From Planctomycetota bacterium (GTDB lineage: Bacteria > Planctomycetota > Phycisphaerae > Phycisphaerales > UBA1924): a stretch of DNA of 64,000 nt. The stretch spans positions 290,333 to 354,332 of the forward strand of contig JANRJM010000018.1 in the NCBI GenBank assembly GCA_033763975.1, in the 5' to 3' direction. Position numbers and translations under genes: made by a program. Under the pieces are notes generated by a model. The model was not told where the DNA came from and did no database searches. It saw only the letters and a list, made by a program, of their open reading frames with translations. Position 1 is the first letter of the stretch; every line of letters begins with the position of its first letter. Shown piece after piece: positions 1-7,622 of this stretch.

Positions 1-953
1 ACGGGCTGGCCGGGGCGTTTGAGCGGGGTGTCCGTGCCGAAGGTCTCGAGCTTTTCGGGCGACATCCCGCCGCTGGGCTGCAGCGGGGTCCAGATCGGGC
101 CCGGCGCCACCCCGTTGACGCGGATGCCCTTGGGCGCGAGTTCCTTCGACAGGCCCTTCACGAAGATGGCGTTGCACGCCTTCGTCATCGCGTAGTCGAG
201 AATGTGCTGCGACGGATCGAAGGCCTGGATCGACGTCGTGCAGATGATCGAGGCGCCGGGCTTCAGGTGCGGGATGGCGGCCTGCGTGATCCACACCATC
301 GCGAAGACGTTCGTCCGGAACGTCGACTCCATCTGCTCGGTCGAGACATCCATGAACGACTGCTGGAAGACCTGCTGGCCCGCGTTGTTCACCAGAATGT
401 CGAGCCCGCCGAGCTGCTCCACCGCGTCGGCGACCAGCGTGCGCGCGGTCTTCTCGTCGCGGATGTCGCCCGGCAGCGGCACGGCTTTGCGCCCGGCGGC
501 CCGGATGATCTCGACCACCTGCTGCGCGTCGGGCTCTTCGGCGGGCAGATACCCGAACGCGACGTCGGCGCCCTCTCGCGCGAACGCGATCGCCGCCGCG
601 CGTCCGATGCCGGAGTCTCCGCCCGTGATGAGCGCTCTGCGTCCGGTGAGTTTGCCCGAGCCGCGATAGCTGTTCTCGCCGTGGTCGGGCGGGGGCTTCA
701 TCTTGAGCGCCAGTCCGGGCGCTTCCTGGCGCTGGCGTTCGAACGGAGGCTTGGGGTACATCTCGAGCGGGTTGGTGCCCGGCGCCACGTGCCCGCTGGC
801 GGCGCGGGCGACGTCCTGTGACGCGTTCGCGTCGGGCGCCGCCCCGCCGGCCGGCTGCGGCTGGCCCCTGGAGAAGCCCATGAGAAGCGGGACGCCGAAC
901 AACCCGCCGCCGCCGACCATCATCGCCCGCCGAGACAGAATGAACTGGTGCAC
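1..953 (-). CDS. Tat-exported short-chain dehydrogenase (3' end outside window)
   Basis: NAD(P)-dependent SDR oxidoreductase of the YghA-like extended-N-terminus group. After a leader beginning VHQFILSRRAMM (twin arginine followed by a hydrophobic glycine-rich stretch, a likely Tat signal), the Rossmann motif reads ALITGGDSGIGRA, then LVNNAG, and the active-site Tyr-x3-Lys occurs as DYAMTKAC. The GTG start at 953 is chosen because AGGAGG lies a few bases upstream. The gene is open to the window edge, so its last residues are missing. The substrate cannot be told from sequence. It reads in the same direction as the small membrane-protein genes after it and belongs to the stress island. Confidence 0.9.
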   Translation of the reverse strand, partial: MHQFILSRRAMMVGGGGLFGVPLLMGFSRGQPQPAGGAAPDANASQDVARAASGHVAPGTNPLEMYPKPPFERQRQEAPGLALKMKPPPDHGENSYRGSGKLTGRRALITGGDSGIGRAAAIAFAREGADVAFGYLPAEEPDAQQVVEIIRAAGRKAVPLPGDIRDEKTARTLVADAVEQLGGLDILVNNAGQQVFQQSFMDVSTEQMESTFRTNVFAMVWITQAAIPHLKPGASIICTTSIQAFDPSQHILDYAMTKACNAIFVKGLSKELAPKGIRVNGVAPGPIWTPLQPSGGMSPEKLETFGTDTPLKRPGQP

Positions 954-1043
954 GCGCCACCTCCTGGAGTGGGGGAAGGATGCGTGCGCGGAGCGAAGCG
1001 GGGATGAATGCGCGGTGACGCGGAGCGCCGCCGCCGGGGAGAC

Positions 1044-1370
1044 TTATCGCCGGCCCGGGCCGCGCTCGCGCCGGATGCGCATGGCCTCGCCGACTTCGTG
1101 CCCGGCGAAGCGCATGCCGAGCACCTGCGCCACCCAGGGGATGGCGACCATGGCGATGCGGGCGATCATGACGAGCCCCGCGAGGCTGCCGAGCGTCGGG
1201 GCGGGGGGCGGCGGGACGGCGCGGTAGCGGATGACCGGGCGGTTGACGATGAAGAGCGCCATGCCGGCGGCGAAGAGGGAGAGCCCGACGGCGGTGCGGG
1301 CTTTGTTCCGCTCGCCGGACTTGCGCCCGAAGTCGAGCAGTTCCTGCTTGGCGACGCGGGTGGTGTTCAT
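1044..1370 (-). CDS. small two-helix membrane protein
   Basis: A 108-residue protein starting MNTTRVAKQELLDF, with two hydrophobic segments (about residues 24-42 and 59-85) separated by a proline-rich linker, and a basic C-terminal tail (RIRRERGPGRR). The start is set by an ATGA overlap with the stop of the upstream holin-like gene, so the two are translationally coupled. I do not recognise a named family. Position suggests it works with the YqjE/YqjD-like membrane stress proteins, but that is inference. Confidence 0.7.
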   Translation of the reverse strand: MNTTRVAKQELLDFGRKSGERNKARTAVGLSLFAAGMALFIVNRPVIRYRAVPPPPAPTLGSLAGLVMIARIAMVAIPWVAQVLGMRFAGHEVGEAMRIRRERGPGRR

Positions 1371-1678
1371 GACGACAGCATCCGTCGTGCCTGCAGCACG
1401 CACCCGACGCCGATGAGCAGCCCCGCGCCGCCCGCCGCCACGGCGCCCCAGGCCTGCCCGGCGACTTCACGCACGGCGAAGTAGATGGCGCCGAGCCAGA
1501 ACAGGACGCCGATGAGGATGATGATGCCCCCGCCGGCGGCGGTGAGCAGGCCGACGCCGAGCCCGGCGACGCTGTCGCGCATCCGACGGGTGTCGGCGTG
1601 CACGACGTCGTACGCCGCCCGGGCTTCGGCCTCCAACAAGTTGGTGACCTTGACGATGAACTCGGTCACGTCCTTCAC
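1367..1678 (-). CDS. YqjE/holin-superfamily-like membrane protein
   Basis: A 103-residue protein with an amphipathic N-terminal helix (KDVTEFIVKVTNLLEAEARAAYDV) followed by two membrane helices (about residues 39-65 and 72-95). This layout matches the putative holin-X/YqjE group, whose enterobacterial members sit beside YqjD and YqjK. It precedes the small membrane protein by an ATGA overlap and follows a YqjD-like gene on the same strand, which supports the call. Function in the family is poorly known; membrane-stress adaptation is an inference. Confidence 0.7.
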   Translation of the reverse strand: MKDVTEFIVKVTNLLEAEARAAYDVVHADTRRMRDSVAGLGVGLLTAAGGGIIILIGVLFWLGAIYFAVREVAGQAWGAVAAGGAGLLIGVGCVLQARRMLSS

Positions 1679-1730
1679 GCGCGTCTCCTTGGGGCTCCGC
1701 GGGGCAACCCGTTCGCGGCCGGCGCGAGAA

Positions 1731-2015
1731 TCACATGCGGCGCATCATCGAGGCCAGGAGCACGCCCGCGCCGAAGGCGATCGCCGCGGCGGCGAGCGGG
1801 TTCGCACGGATCGCGTCGCGCGCGTGGTCCACGGTCTCGGTTCCCTGCTCGCGGACGGCGTCGATGCCCGAACGCGCCGCGCCGCTGATGTCGCGGGCGG
1901 TGGTGGACACGTCCTCCTTGAGGCGGGAGAGGTCGTCCTTCACGTGCCCGACGTCGTCGCGGAAGCCCTGGCGCATGTCGGTGGACTTGGCGTTGGGATC
2001 AGAGTACTGGCTCAT
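1731..2015 (-). CDS. YqjD/ElaB-like (DUF883) membrane-anchored protein
   Basis: A 94-residue protein starting MSQYSDPNAKSTD. A long charged helix (about residues 15-65, VGHVKDDLSRLKEDVSTTAR) resembles the ribosome-associated helix of YqjD/ElaB, and the C-terminus is a single membrane anchor with glycine small-residue packing (AAAAIAFGAGVLLASMMRRM). The start is chosen for an AAGGAGA site 5 bases upstream; an earlier in-frame Met at 2045 has no ribosome site. In enterobacteria this family is induced in stationary phase and binds ribosomes at the membrane; whether that holds here is unknown. Confidence 0.8.
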   Translation of the reverse strand: MSQYSDPNAKSTDMRQGFRDDVGHVKDDLSRLKEDVSTTARDISGAARSGIDAVREQGTETVDHARDAIRANPLAAAAIAFGAGVLLASMMRRM

Positions 2016-2056
2016 GGGGTCTCCTTGGTGTGAAATCGAGGTCACGATTCGAATGC

Positions 2057-2092
2057 GCCGGCCCGGGTCCGAGAGGGAGTGACCGGGCCGGC
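2057..2092 (-). terminator. 10-bp stem-loop between BON gene and YqjD-like gene
   Basis: GCCGGCCCGG (2057-2066) and CCGGGCCGGC (2083-2092) form a perfect 10-bp stem with a 16-base loop. A second smaller hairpin, GCTTCGC-GTCA-GCGAAGC, lies just upstream in the minus-strand sense (about 2106-2123). Neither has a clear T run, so termination may be partial or factor-assisted, or the structure may protect an mRNA end. Confidence 0.5.
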
Positions 2093-2129
2093 ACGAGACT
2101 CGGGAGCTTCGCGTCAGCGAAGCGGAACC

Positions 2130-3563
2130 TCACTGCTTCGATGCGGACTTGCCGCTCTGCGTAGAACCGCTGGACGCGCCGCTGCCCGACGAACCGCCCG
2201 AGCCGCTCGTTCCGTACGACGAGCCGTACGACGACCCGGCGCCCGAGCTGCTCTCGGCCGACTGACCAGACGCGGACGAGCCGGACGAGCTCTTGTCGGA
2301 GCGGCCCGAGCGAACGCGGACCTTGATGTCCACGTCCTGAACGCCCATGGTGTCGGACGCGACCTGCTCCATGCGGAACTTGTCGATGCGGTCGTCGACC
2401 TCGCCGGAGATGGTGACGACGCCGTCCTTGGCGCTGATGTCGACATTGCTGCAGTCGATGCCCTGGCTCATGAGTCGCTCGCTGACGCGCTCGGTCAGCC
2501 GCTCGTCGGAGAGCTTGAAGTTTCGCGGAGCGGAGCCGGAGCGCCCGCGCCCTGACATCGTGGACGTGCCGCCCTGGGATCCGGAGCCGTATTCGCTCTG
2601 GCCCATGCCGCCCGACTGGCCGTAGCCAGCCTGCGATCCGCCGCCGTACTGGCCCTGGCCGTAGCCGCCCTGCGAGCCACCGCCGTACTGACCTTGGCCG
2701 TAACCGCCCTGCGAGCCACCGCCGTACTGGCCCTGGCCGTACCCGCCCTGCGAGCCACCGCCCATGCTGCCGTACTGGCCTTGGCCGTAGCCGCCTTGCG
2801 AGCCGCCGCCGTACTGGCCCTGGCCGTACCCGCCCTGCGAGCCACCGCCCATGCTGCCGTACTGGCCTTGGCCGTAGCTACCGGACTGGCCGTAACCGCC
2901 CTGCGAGCCACCGCCGTACTGGCCCTGGCCGTAGCCGCCTTGCGATCCGCCGCCGTACTGGCCCTGGCCGTAACCGCCCTGCGAGCCACCGCCGTACTGA
3001 CCTTGGCCGTAACCGCCCTGCGAGCCACCGCCGTACTGGCCCTGGCCGTAGCCACCCTGCGAGCCTCCGTACTGGCCCTGGCCGTAACCACCCTGCGAGC
3101 CACCGCCGTACTGGCCCTGGCCGTAACCGCCGTGCGAGGCGTAGCGGCCCGACTGGCCCTGTGAGCCGTAGCCCCCGCCGTACTGCCCGTACCCGCCCTG
3201 CGAGCCGCGCTGGCTGCTCCAGCCATGGCGGCTCGAGCGTCCGGCGTGCTCGTCGCCCTCGTACTGGCGGCCCTGGTCGCGGGACGATTCGCCCGCGTAG
3301 TCACTGTGGAAGGCGCCAGTGTCGTACTGATCGCTGGGATAGCCCGACTCGTAGCCCGGGCGACGGTAATCGCCCGAGGCACGGTTGCTCTCGTGCTGCG
3401 AGTAGCGTCCGCCTTCGGACGCGCGAGTTCGCGACGAGCCATCATCGTCACCCTGGAACTCCGGGCGGATCCCCGTGCCGCGCTGCCCCGTCCAGGAGCT
3501 CTCGTCGTACTCGCGGCCGCTGTATCCCTGGCTGTCCTGCTGCGACCGATTCCGTGACCTCAT
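2130..3563 (-). CDS. BON-domain protein with long GYGQGQY low-complexity repeat
   Basis: A 477-residue protein starting MRSRNRSQQDSQG; the start is fixed by AAAAGGAG upstream. The first ~110 residues are polar and arginine-rich, then about 190 residues are built of a 13-residue unit (YGQGQYGGGSQGG type, 12 copies of YGQGQY), and a BON domain follows (SDERLTERVSERLMSQG through VDIKVRVRSG). The C-terminus is Ser/Gly-rich. There is no signal peptide or membrane helix. BON domains bind lipid or envelope surfaces (OsmY, Kon). The repeat resembles prion-like Gly/Tyr/Gln domains that phase-separate, an analogy only. It is divergent from the PRC-barrel gene. Confidence 0.75.
   Translation of the reverse strand: MRSRNRSQQDSQGYSGREYDESSWTGQRGTGIRPEFQGDDDGSSRTRASEGGRYSQHESNRASGDYRRPGYESGYPSDQYDTGAFHSDYAGESSRDQGRQYEGDEHAGRSSRHGWSSQRGSQGGYGQYGGGYGSQGQSGRYASHGGYGQGQYGGGSQGGYGQGQYGGSQGGYGQGQYGGGSQGGYGQGQYGGGSQGGYGQGQYGGGSQGGYGQGQYGGGSQGGYGQSGSYGQGQYGSMGGGSQGGYGQGQYGGGSQGGYGQGQYGSMGGGSQGGYGQGQYGGGSQGGYGQGQYGGGSQGGYGQGQYGGGSQAGYGQSGGMGQSEYGSGSQGGTSTMSGRGRSGSAPRNFKLSDERLTERVSERLMSQGIDCSNVDISAKDGVVTISGEVDDRIDKFRMEQVASDTMGVQDVDIKVRVRSGRSDKSSSGSSASGQSAESSSGAGSSYGSSYGTSGSGGSSGSGASSGSTQSGKSASKQ
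2630..3140. repeat. 39-bp in-frame tandem repeat
   Basis: About twelve copies of a 39-bp unit encode the YGQGQYGGGSQGG repeat of the BON protein. Some copies carry a one-residue loss (GGS for GGGS) or insertions of GSM and YGQSGS. The units remain in frame and differ mostly at third positions (taa/tac/tag in the plus-strand reading of the Gly/Tyr codons), so the array evolves as coding sequence, with length change by slippage or unequal crossing-over. Confidence 0.85.
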
Positions 3564-3701
3564 GATCGTGCTCCTTTTCCCCTGCTGGTGCGCGGGGGCG
3601 AAAATGAAACCGAAAGGCAAGCCCGCGGCGTCCCGCCGAACGGAGCTTGCCGTAGCGGGCTCAGCATGCCCTGCAACCCTGAAGCCCGTGTTGCGAGAAG
3701 C

Positions 3702-3718
3702 GTGAACAGGCGCTCACG
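3702..3718. promoter_or_regulatory. 17-bp motif shared with the sigma-factor promoter region
   Basis: The sequence GTGAACAGGCGCTCACG lies between the divergent BON (minus) and PRC-barrel (plus) genes. Fifteen of 17 bases recur at 10845-10861 in the other divergent stress promoter region. Outer bases form a GTGA-n8-TCAC dyad. An 11-base stretch TGCGAGAAGCG precedes it here and also occurs near the second site. It could be a regulator operator or part of a promoter. Confidence 0.4.
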
Positions 3719-3860
3719 ACGCCGATCGCCCCGGCGCCTGCCTCGTCCGTCGGATGATGCTGGGTTCACAGCGATCTCACCCGATCCGCCCTCTCACGCC
3801 GCACATCAGGCACGTCGGACGCGGCCCGAGCGCCCGGCACACATCCAAAGGAGACACCTG

Positions 3861-5666
3861 ATGCGCACGACGCGATCCAACATCACCCGAACCATCGCCT
3901 GCATCGTGCTGGCGGCCGGCGCCGCGACCCCGGCCTTCGCCCAAGGGCGCGTTCAGCCCCGCACCCCGACCACCACCGAACGCGACGGCACGCGCGAACA
4001 GGACCGCCGCCAGGACCGCGGGCGCACCGATGACGGGGACACGATCAAGAACAAGGACTACTACGGCCTGAACTGGCTGATGGATATCGACATTACCGAC
4101 ACCGGCGGGGACACGATCGGCGAGGTCTCCGACTTCGTGATCGACCGCGGCTCCGGGCAGATCGAGTTCATCATCGCCGAGATCGACGGGCGCGACGTCG
4201 CGGTTCCCTACGCCTCGCTGCGCTGGAACTCCGGCAACAACCAGTTCGTCTCCGAGATCGGCGCGGCGCAGTACCGCGAGCACCCGGCGTTCTCGTCCGA
4301 GGACTGGCGCAAGATGCGCGAGCCCGTCGCGGGAGAGACCGCCGCGGGCCGCATGCTGCCCGACTGGGACTGGGACTGGGACGACACCGACGCGGACGAC
4401 GACGACATGAACCGTCGTCCGACCGACGACCGCCGCACGACCGACGGGCGCGACCGCGCGAGCGACGGAGAGAACCGCACGACCCAGACGCAGGACGGGA
4501 TGCGCCGCGATTCTCGCCAGAAGTGGGACGAGTACGAGGGGCGGTACGACCGCAACCAGACCGCGTCGATCGAAGGCGAGGTCACGAGCGTCGAGCGCAT
4601 CCGGCGTGACCGCTTCGGCGAGCAGGTGATCCTGACCGTCCGGTCGAATGACGGCGAGACCAGGCGTGTCGCGATCGGGCCCTCGTGGTACGCCGCCGCC
4701 GGCGGCGCCATGCCCAGCCGGGGCGACACCGTCGCCATCGACGCGTATCGCGTCACCAACGACAGCGCCATGCTCACGGCCCGGCGCATGACGGTGAACG
4801 GCACCACCGTGAACTACCGCACCGACCAGGGCCAGGCCCGCTGGGGAGACGACACCATCGAGTCGAGCGGGCGCCGGTACCGCGCCGAGCACTGGCGGTA
4901 CATCCTCGCCAGCGAGCTCGACGGGATGGACGCCCGCGCCCGGGGCACGGACTGCGGCGAGGTGCAGTCGGTGGTCGTGGAGCGCCGGTCCGGGCGCGTC
5001 GTGTTCCTCTCGATCGACCCCGACGACAACTTCCTGGGCATCGGCGACACGACCCGACTCGTGCCCTGGGACATCGCGAGCATCGGCGCGGACGGCATCG
5101 TCCACCTCGACGCGAACAAGGCGATGATCCTCGCCAGCCCGCAGACGCCCTCGGACTTGACGCTGCTGAGCACGAACTCGGTGCCCCAGATGGTGTACCG
5201 CGCCTACGAGATCAAGCCGCCGCAACTCCAGCCCGTGCGGTACCGCTCGATGTCCCGCTCGTCGGGCGGCTCGGACCGGGACGGCGTCCCGTACCACCAG
5301 TGGTCGAAGAACGACGCCTGGTGGCGCGACGACCCGCGCGTCAGCGAGTCGATCCGCAACGGGCAGACCTCGACCTGGACCGGGACGGTCCTGGGCATGA
5401 AGACCGTCAACGTCGGCGAGTCTGACCAGCCGCACACCGCCGTGCGGGTGAAGCTCAGCAACGGCACGACGCAGACCGCCCTGCTCGGCCCGGCCAAGTT
5501 CATGGAAGGCCAGAAGCATGACATGAAGCAGGACCGGGAGATCACCCTCAACGTCGTCCGCGCGACCATCGGCGACGACACGCACTGGATCGCCCGGTCG
5601 TTCGAGTGCGACGGCGAGCGGATGACGCTCTGGAACGGCAACAGCCCCGTGTGGGACGACCGCTAG
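3861..5666 (+). CDS. exported PRC-barrel domain protein
   Basis: A 601-residue secreted protein. The signal peptide (MRTTRSNITRTIACIVLAAGAATPAFA-Q) and AAAGGAG ribosome site fix the start. A PRC-barrel domain begins near residue 70 (YYGLNWLMDIDITDTGGDTIGEVSDFVID). A second barrel-like segment may lie around residues 340-430. Between them is an arginine/aspartate-rich linker including a DWDWDWDD acidic run. PRC barrels are small ligand- or protein-binding folds found in stress and photosynthetic proteins. This one faces the periplasm or outside. It is divergent from the BON protein and ends at a strong terminator. Confidence 0.75.
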   Translation: MRTTRSNITRTIACIVLAAGAATPAFAQGRVQPRTPTTTERDGTREQDRRQDRGRTDDGDTIKNKDYYGLNWLMDIDITDTGGDTIGEVSDFVIDRGSGQIEFIIAEIDGRDVAVPYASLRWNSGNNQFVSEIGAAQYREHPAFSSEDWRKMREPVAGETAAGRMLPDWDWDWDDTDADDDDMNRRPTDDRRTTDGRDRASDGENRTTQTQDGMRRDSRQKWDEYEGRYDRNQTASIEGEVTSVERIRRDRFGEQVILTVRSNDGETRRVAIGPSWYAAAGGAMPSRGDTVAIDAYRVTNDSAMLTARRMTVNGTTVNYRTDQGQARWGDDTIESSGRRYRAEHWRYILASELDGMDARARGTDCGEVQSVVVERRSGRVVFLSIDPDDNFLGIGDTTRLVPWDIASIGADGIVHLDANKAMILASPQTPSDLTLLSTNSVPQMVYRAYEIKPPQLQPVRYRSMSRSSGGSDRDGVPYHQWSKNDAWWRDDPRVSESIRNGQTSTWTGTVLGMKTVNVGESDQPHTAVRVKLSNGTTQTALLGPAKFMEGQKHDMKQDREITLNVVRATIGDDTHWIARSFECDGERMTLWNGNSPVWDDR

Positions 5667-5702
5667 CCCCGCACGATCGACATCTCATCAGACGCCCATT
5701 GT

Positions 5703-5755
5703 GGGCGCGGCGCCTGCCTGCCTGTCCCCCCCCGAGGCGACGCCGCGCCCTTTTT
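5703..5755 (+). terminator. intrinsic terminator after PRC-barrel gene
   Basis: GGGCGCGGCG (5703-5712) pairs perfectly with CGCCGCGCCC (5741-5750), followed directly by TTTTT. The loop is long (28 bases) and C-rich. The rest of the gap up to 5954 holds a second GC hairpin (CGCGGGC/GCCCGCG near 5903-5925), presumably in the leader of the next gene, and no open frame of note. Confidence 0.8.
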
Positions 5756-5954
5756 CTGCGCCCACCGCGTCGTGCCCGGCAATGGCGACTCGTGGCTCCA
5801 AAACCATGAGCCGTGACTCACGGACATCTCACTGCCGCACGCGACATTTCGAGCATGCTCTCTGCGACTCACGCATTCCGTGCGCAGTCTGCTCGGATCG
5901 TGAACGCGGGCCCGTCGCCCGCGTGCCGACGAGTGTAAATAAGGAGCTTCGACG

Positions 5955-6350
5955 ATGACTTCGAATCGCAAGACGCTGTTCATGGGCCTCGGAGCGGGCA
6001 TCCTCGTGACCGTCGCCGGCGGGCTGCTCATGGGCCAGGGCATCCGTCAGCCCGGCGACACGATGCGCCCCGGCATGGACGCCGATTCCGGCAACTACTT
6101 CGTGACCGGCGACAGCACCCGCGCCGTGCTCTGGAAGCGCGACGGCAACTCGCTCCGCAAGGTCGGCGACGGCGATTCGACCGACGATCCCATGCGTCGC
6201 GATCGCGATCCGCTCCGCCCCAACATGCCCCGTAACCCCAACGACCCCAACAACCCCAACCACCCGAGCAATCCCAACGACCCCGACTCGCCCCGCACCC
6301 CGGGCACCCCCAGCAACCCCAGCCCCCGCAACCCCACCAACCCCCGCTAA
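5955..6350 (+). CDS. membrane-anchored Pro/Asn-rich repeat protein
   Basis: A 131-residue protein. One N-terminal hydrophobic helix (about residues 8-27, LFMGLGAGILVTVAGGLLMG) is followed by a soluble stretch containing NYFVTGDSTRAVLWKRDGNSLRKVGD and a C-terminal half dominated by NPNDPNNPNHP-type and PSNPSPRNP repeats. The start follows AAGGAGC. The tail looks like an extended periplasmic spacer. No family is recognised. Terminators before and after make it a single-gene unit inside the stress island. Confidence 0.7.
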   Translation: MTSNRKTLFMGLGAGILVTVAGGLLMGQGIRQPGDTMRPGMDADSGNYFVTGDSTRAVLWKRDGNSLRKVGDGDSTDDPMRRDRDPLRPNMPRNPNDPNNPNHPSNPNDPDSPRTPGTPSNPSPRNPTNPR

Positions 6351-6378
6351 CCGAGCGCACGGACTCCCGGTGTTCGCC

Positions 6379-6414
6379 AGCCCGCGGCCCGCGCCGCGGG
6401 CTGTTGCGCTTTTG
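6379..6414 (+). terminator. intrinsic terminator
   Basis: AGCCCGCGGC (6379-6388) and GCCGCGGGCT (6393-6402) form a 10-bp stem with a CCGC loop, followed by GTTGCGCTTTT. It closes the Pro/Asn-rich gene and precedes the YciE/YciF-like gene. Confidence 0.75.
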
Positions 6415-6539
6415 CCCCCGCGGGCCGCCCGACCACGGCGCCGCCGACCCGTTCACCACCGGTTCATCCGCGAAGGGCATGCTCTGGCGCGTGCCGCCCC
6501 GCGTGCGGCACGCACATGACCGCACGCAAGGAGGCATCC

Positions 6540-7031
6540 ATGAAAGTCAAGACGCTGAGCGACCTCTACCTCGAGCAGCTGCAGGACCTGCACAACGCCG
6601 AGACGCAGCTCCTGGCGGCACTTCCCAAGATGGCCCAAGCCGCCGGGCACCCCGAGCTCAAGCAGGCGTTCGCCGAGCACCTCCTCGAGACCCGCGAGCA
6701 CGTCGCCCGGCTCGATGGCATCCTGGGCTCGCTGAACAAGGGCGGAACCACCAAGAAGTGCCCCGCCATGCAGGGTCTCATCAAGGAGGGCGAGGAACTG
6801 ATGGACGAGTCCGCCCGCGAGAACGCCCGCGACGCCGGGCTCATCTGCGCCGCGCAGAAGGTCGAGCACTACGAGATCGCCTCGTACGGCACGCTGCGCA
6901 CGTTCGCCGAACTGCTCGGACATGCAGAGCACGCCCGCACCCTCGAGCGCACGCTCGAGGAGGAGAAGAAAACCGACGGTCGGCTGAGCGAGCTCGCGAC
7001 CAGCGTCATCAACCTGGACGCGCTCGCCTGA
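6540..7031 (+). CDS. YciE/YciF-like ferritin-fold stress protein (DUF892)
   Basis: A 163-residue all-helical protein starting MKVKTLSDLYLEQLQDLHNAETQLL, with conserved DUF892 features: LQDLHNAE in the first helix, LETREHVARL in the second, AQKVEHYEIASYGTLR and the helix around LGHAEHAR. The Glu and His residues in these segments form the ferritin-like di-metal site in the family. Length is normal (about 165). AAGGAGG lies just before the ATG. Enterobacterial YciE/YciF are osmotic and stationary-phase induced; the exact chemistry is unknown. It is followed by the BON lipoprotein after 44 bases, probably co-transcribed. Confidence 0.9.
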   Translation: MKVKTLSDLYLEQLQDLHNAETQLLAALPKMAQAAGHPELKQAFAEHLLETREHVARLDGILGSLNKGGTTKKCPAMQGLIKEGEELMDESARENARDAGLICAAQKVEHYEIASYGTLRTFAELLGHAEHARTLERTLEEEKKTDGRLSELATSVINLDALA

Positions 7032-7075
7032 GGTGGCAGACACGCGGCGCACCGCCGCGCACACGGAGTGACACC

Positions 7076-7582
7076 ATGAAGTATGCGTACGCCCTGATGG
7101 TCGCGGTCGTCGGTGTGAGCGGCATGGCCCTCCCCGCCTGCGAAGATACCCGCAACGACCGCGACGCCGACACCACACCGGCCATCCCCCCGACCCCGGG
7201 CACCACCGATGGCACGTCCCCGCGCACCGATGGCGAGCGGACCGGTACCACCACCCGTCCCCCAGCCCCCCCGCCGGCCCCGGCGCCCGCTCCGGCCCCG
7301 GCGCCCGCTCCGGCGCCGCGCAACGACGTCCCGCCCGTGGGTCCGCCCGCCGGCGACGTGGACGTCGACGACCGCATCGCCCGCGACGTCCGCCAGGCCA
7401 TCCAGGCCGACACCGCGCTCGCCAACGCGCGAGACATCGAGGTCTCGGTCGACGGCGCGGTTGTCACGCTCTCGGGCATGGTCGCGCTGCAGGCGGACAA
7501 GGACGCCGCCGGCGCCCGCGCGTCGGCGGTCCAAGGCGTCGTGCGGGTGATCAACAACATCGAAGTCCGCCCGCCGCAATAG
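7076..7582 (+). CDS. BON-domain lipoprotein with Pro/Ala linker
   Basis: A 168-residue protein. The N-terminal signal MKYAYALMVAVVGVSGMALPAC ends in a lipobox-like LPAC. A Thr/Pro-rich region and an APAPAPAP linker follow, then one BON domain (about residues 98-168: DDRIARDVRQAIQAD, VDGAVVTLSGMV, VQGVVRVINNIEV). BON lipoproteins are envelope proteins induced by osmotic stress in other bacteria. It follows the DUF892 gene closely. A second BON protein lies at 2130-3563. Confidence 0.85.
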   Translation: MKYAYALMVAVVGVSGMALPACEDTRNDRDADTTPAIPPTPGTTDGTSPRTDGERTGTTTRPPAPPPAPAPAPAPAPAPAPRNDVPPVGPPAGDVDVDDRIARDVRQAIQADTALANARDIEVSVDGAVVTLSGMVALQADKDAAGARASAVQGVVRVINNIEVRPPQ

Positions 7583-7622
7583 CGCCGGGTCGCGGCGCCA
7601 TACCCGGGCCGGGCCCGCACGG

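Noticed and set aside
2630..3140. The regular 39-bp repeats as a CRISPR array
   Set aside because: There are no spacers, the repeats are in frame with a BON protein and differ at codon third positions; no cas genes are present.
3777..5585. A 602-codon minus-strand open frame opposite the PRC-barrel gene
   Set aside because: Shadow of a real exported protein; repetitive Val/Asp/Gly composition only.
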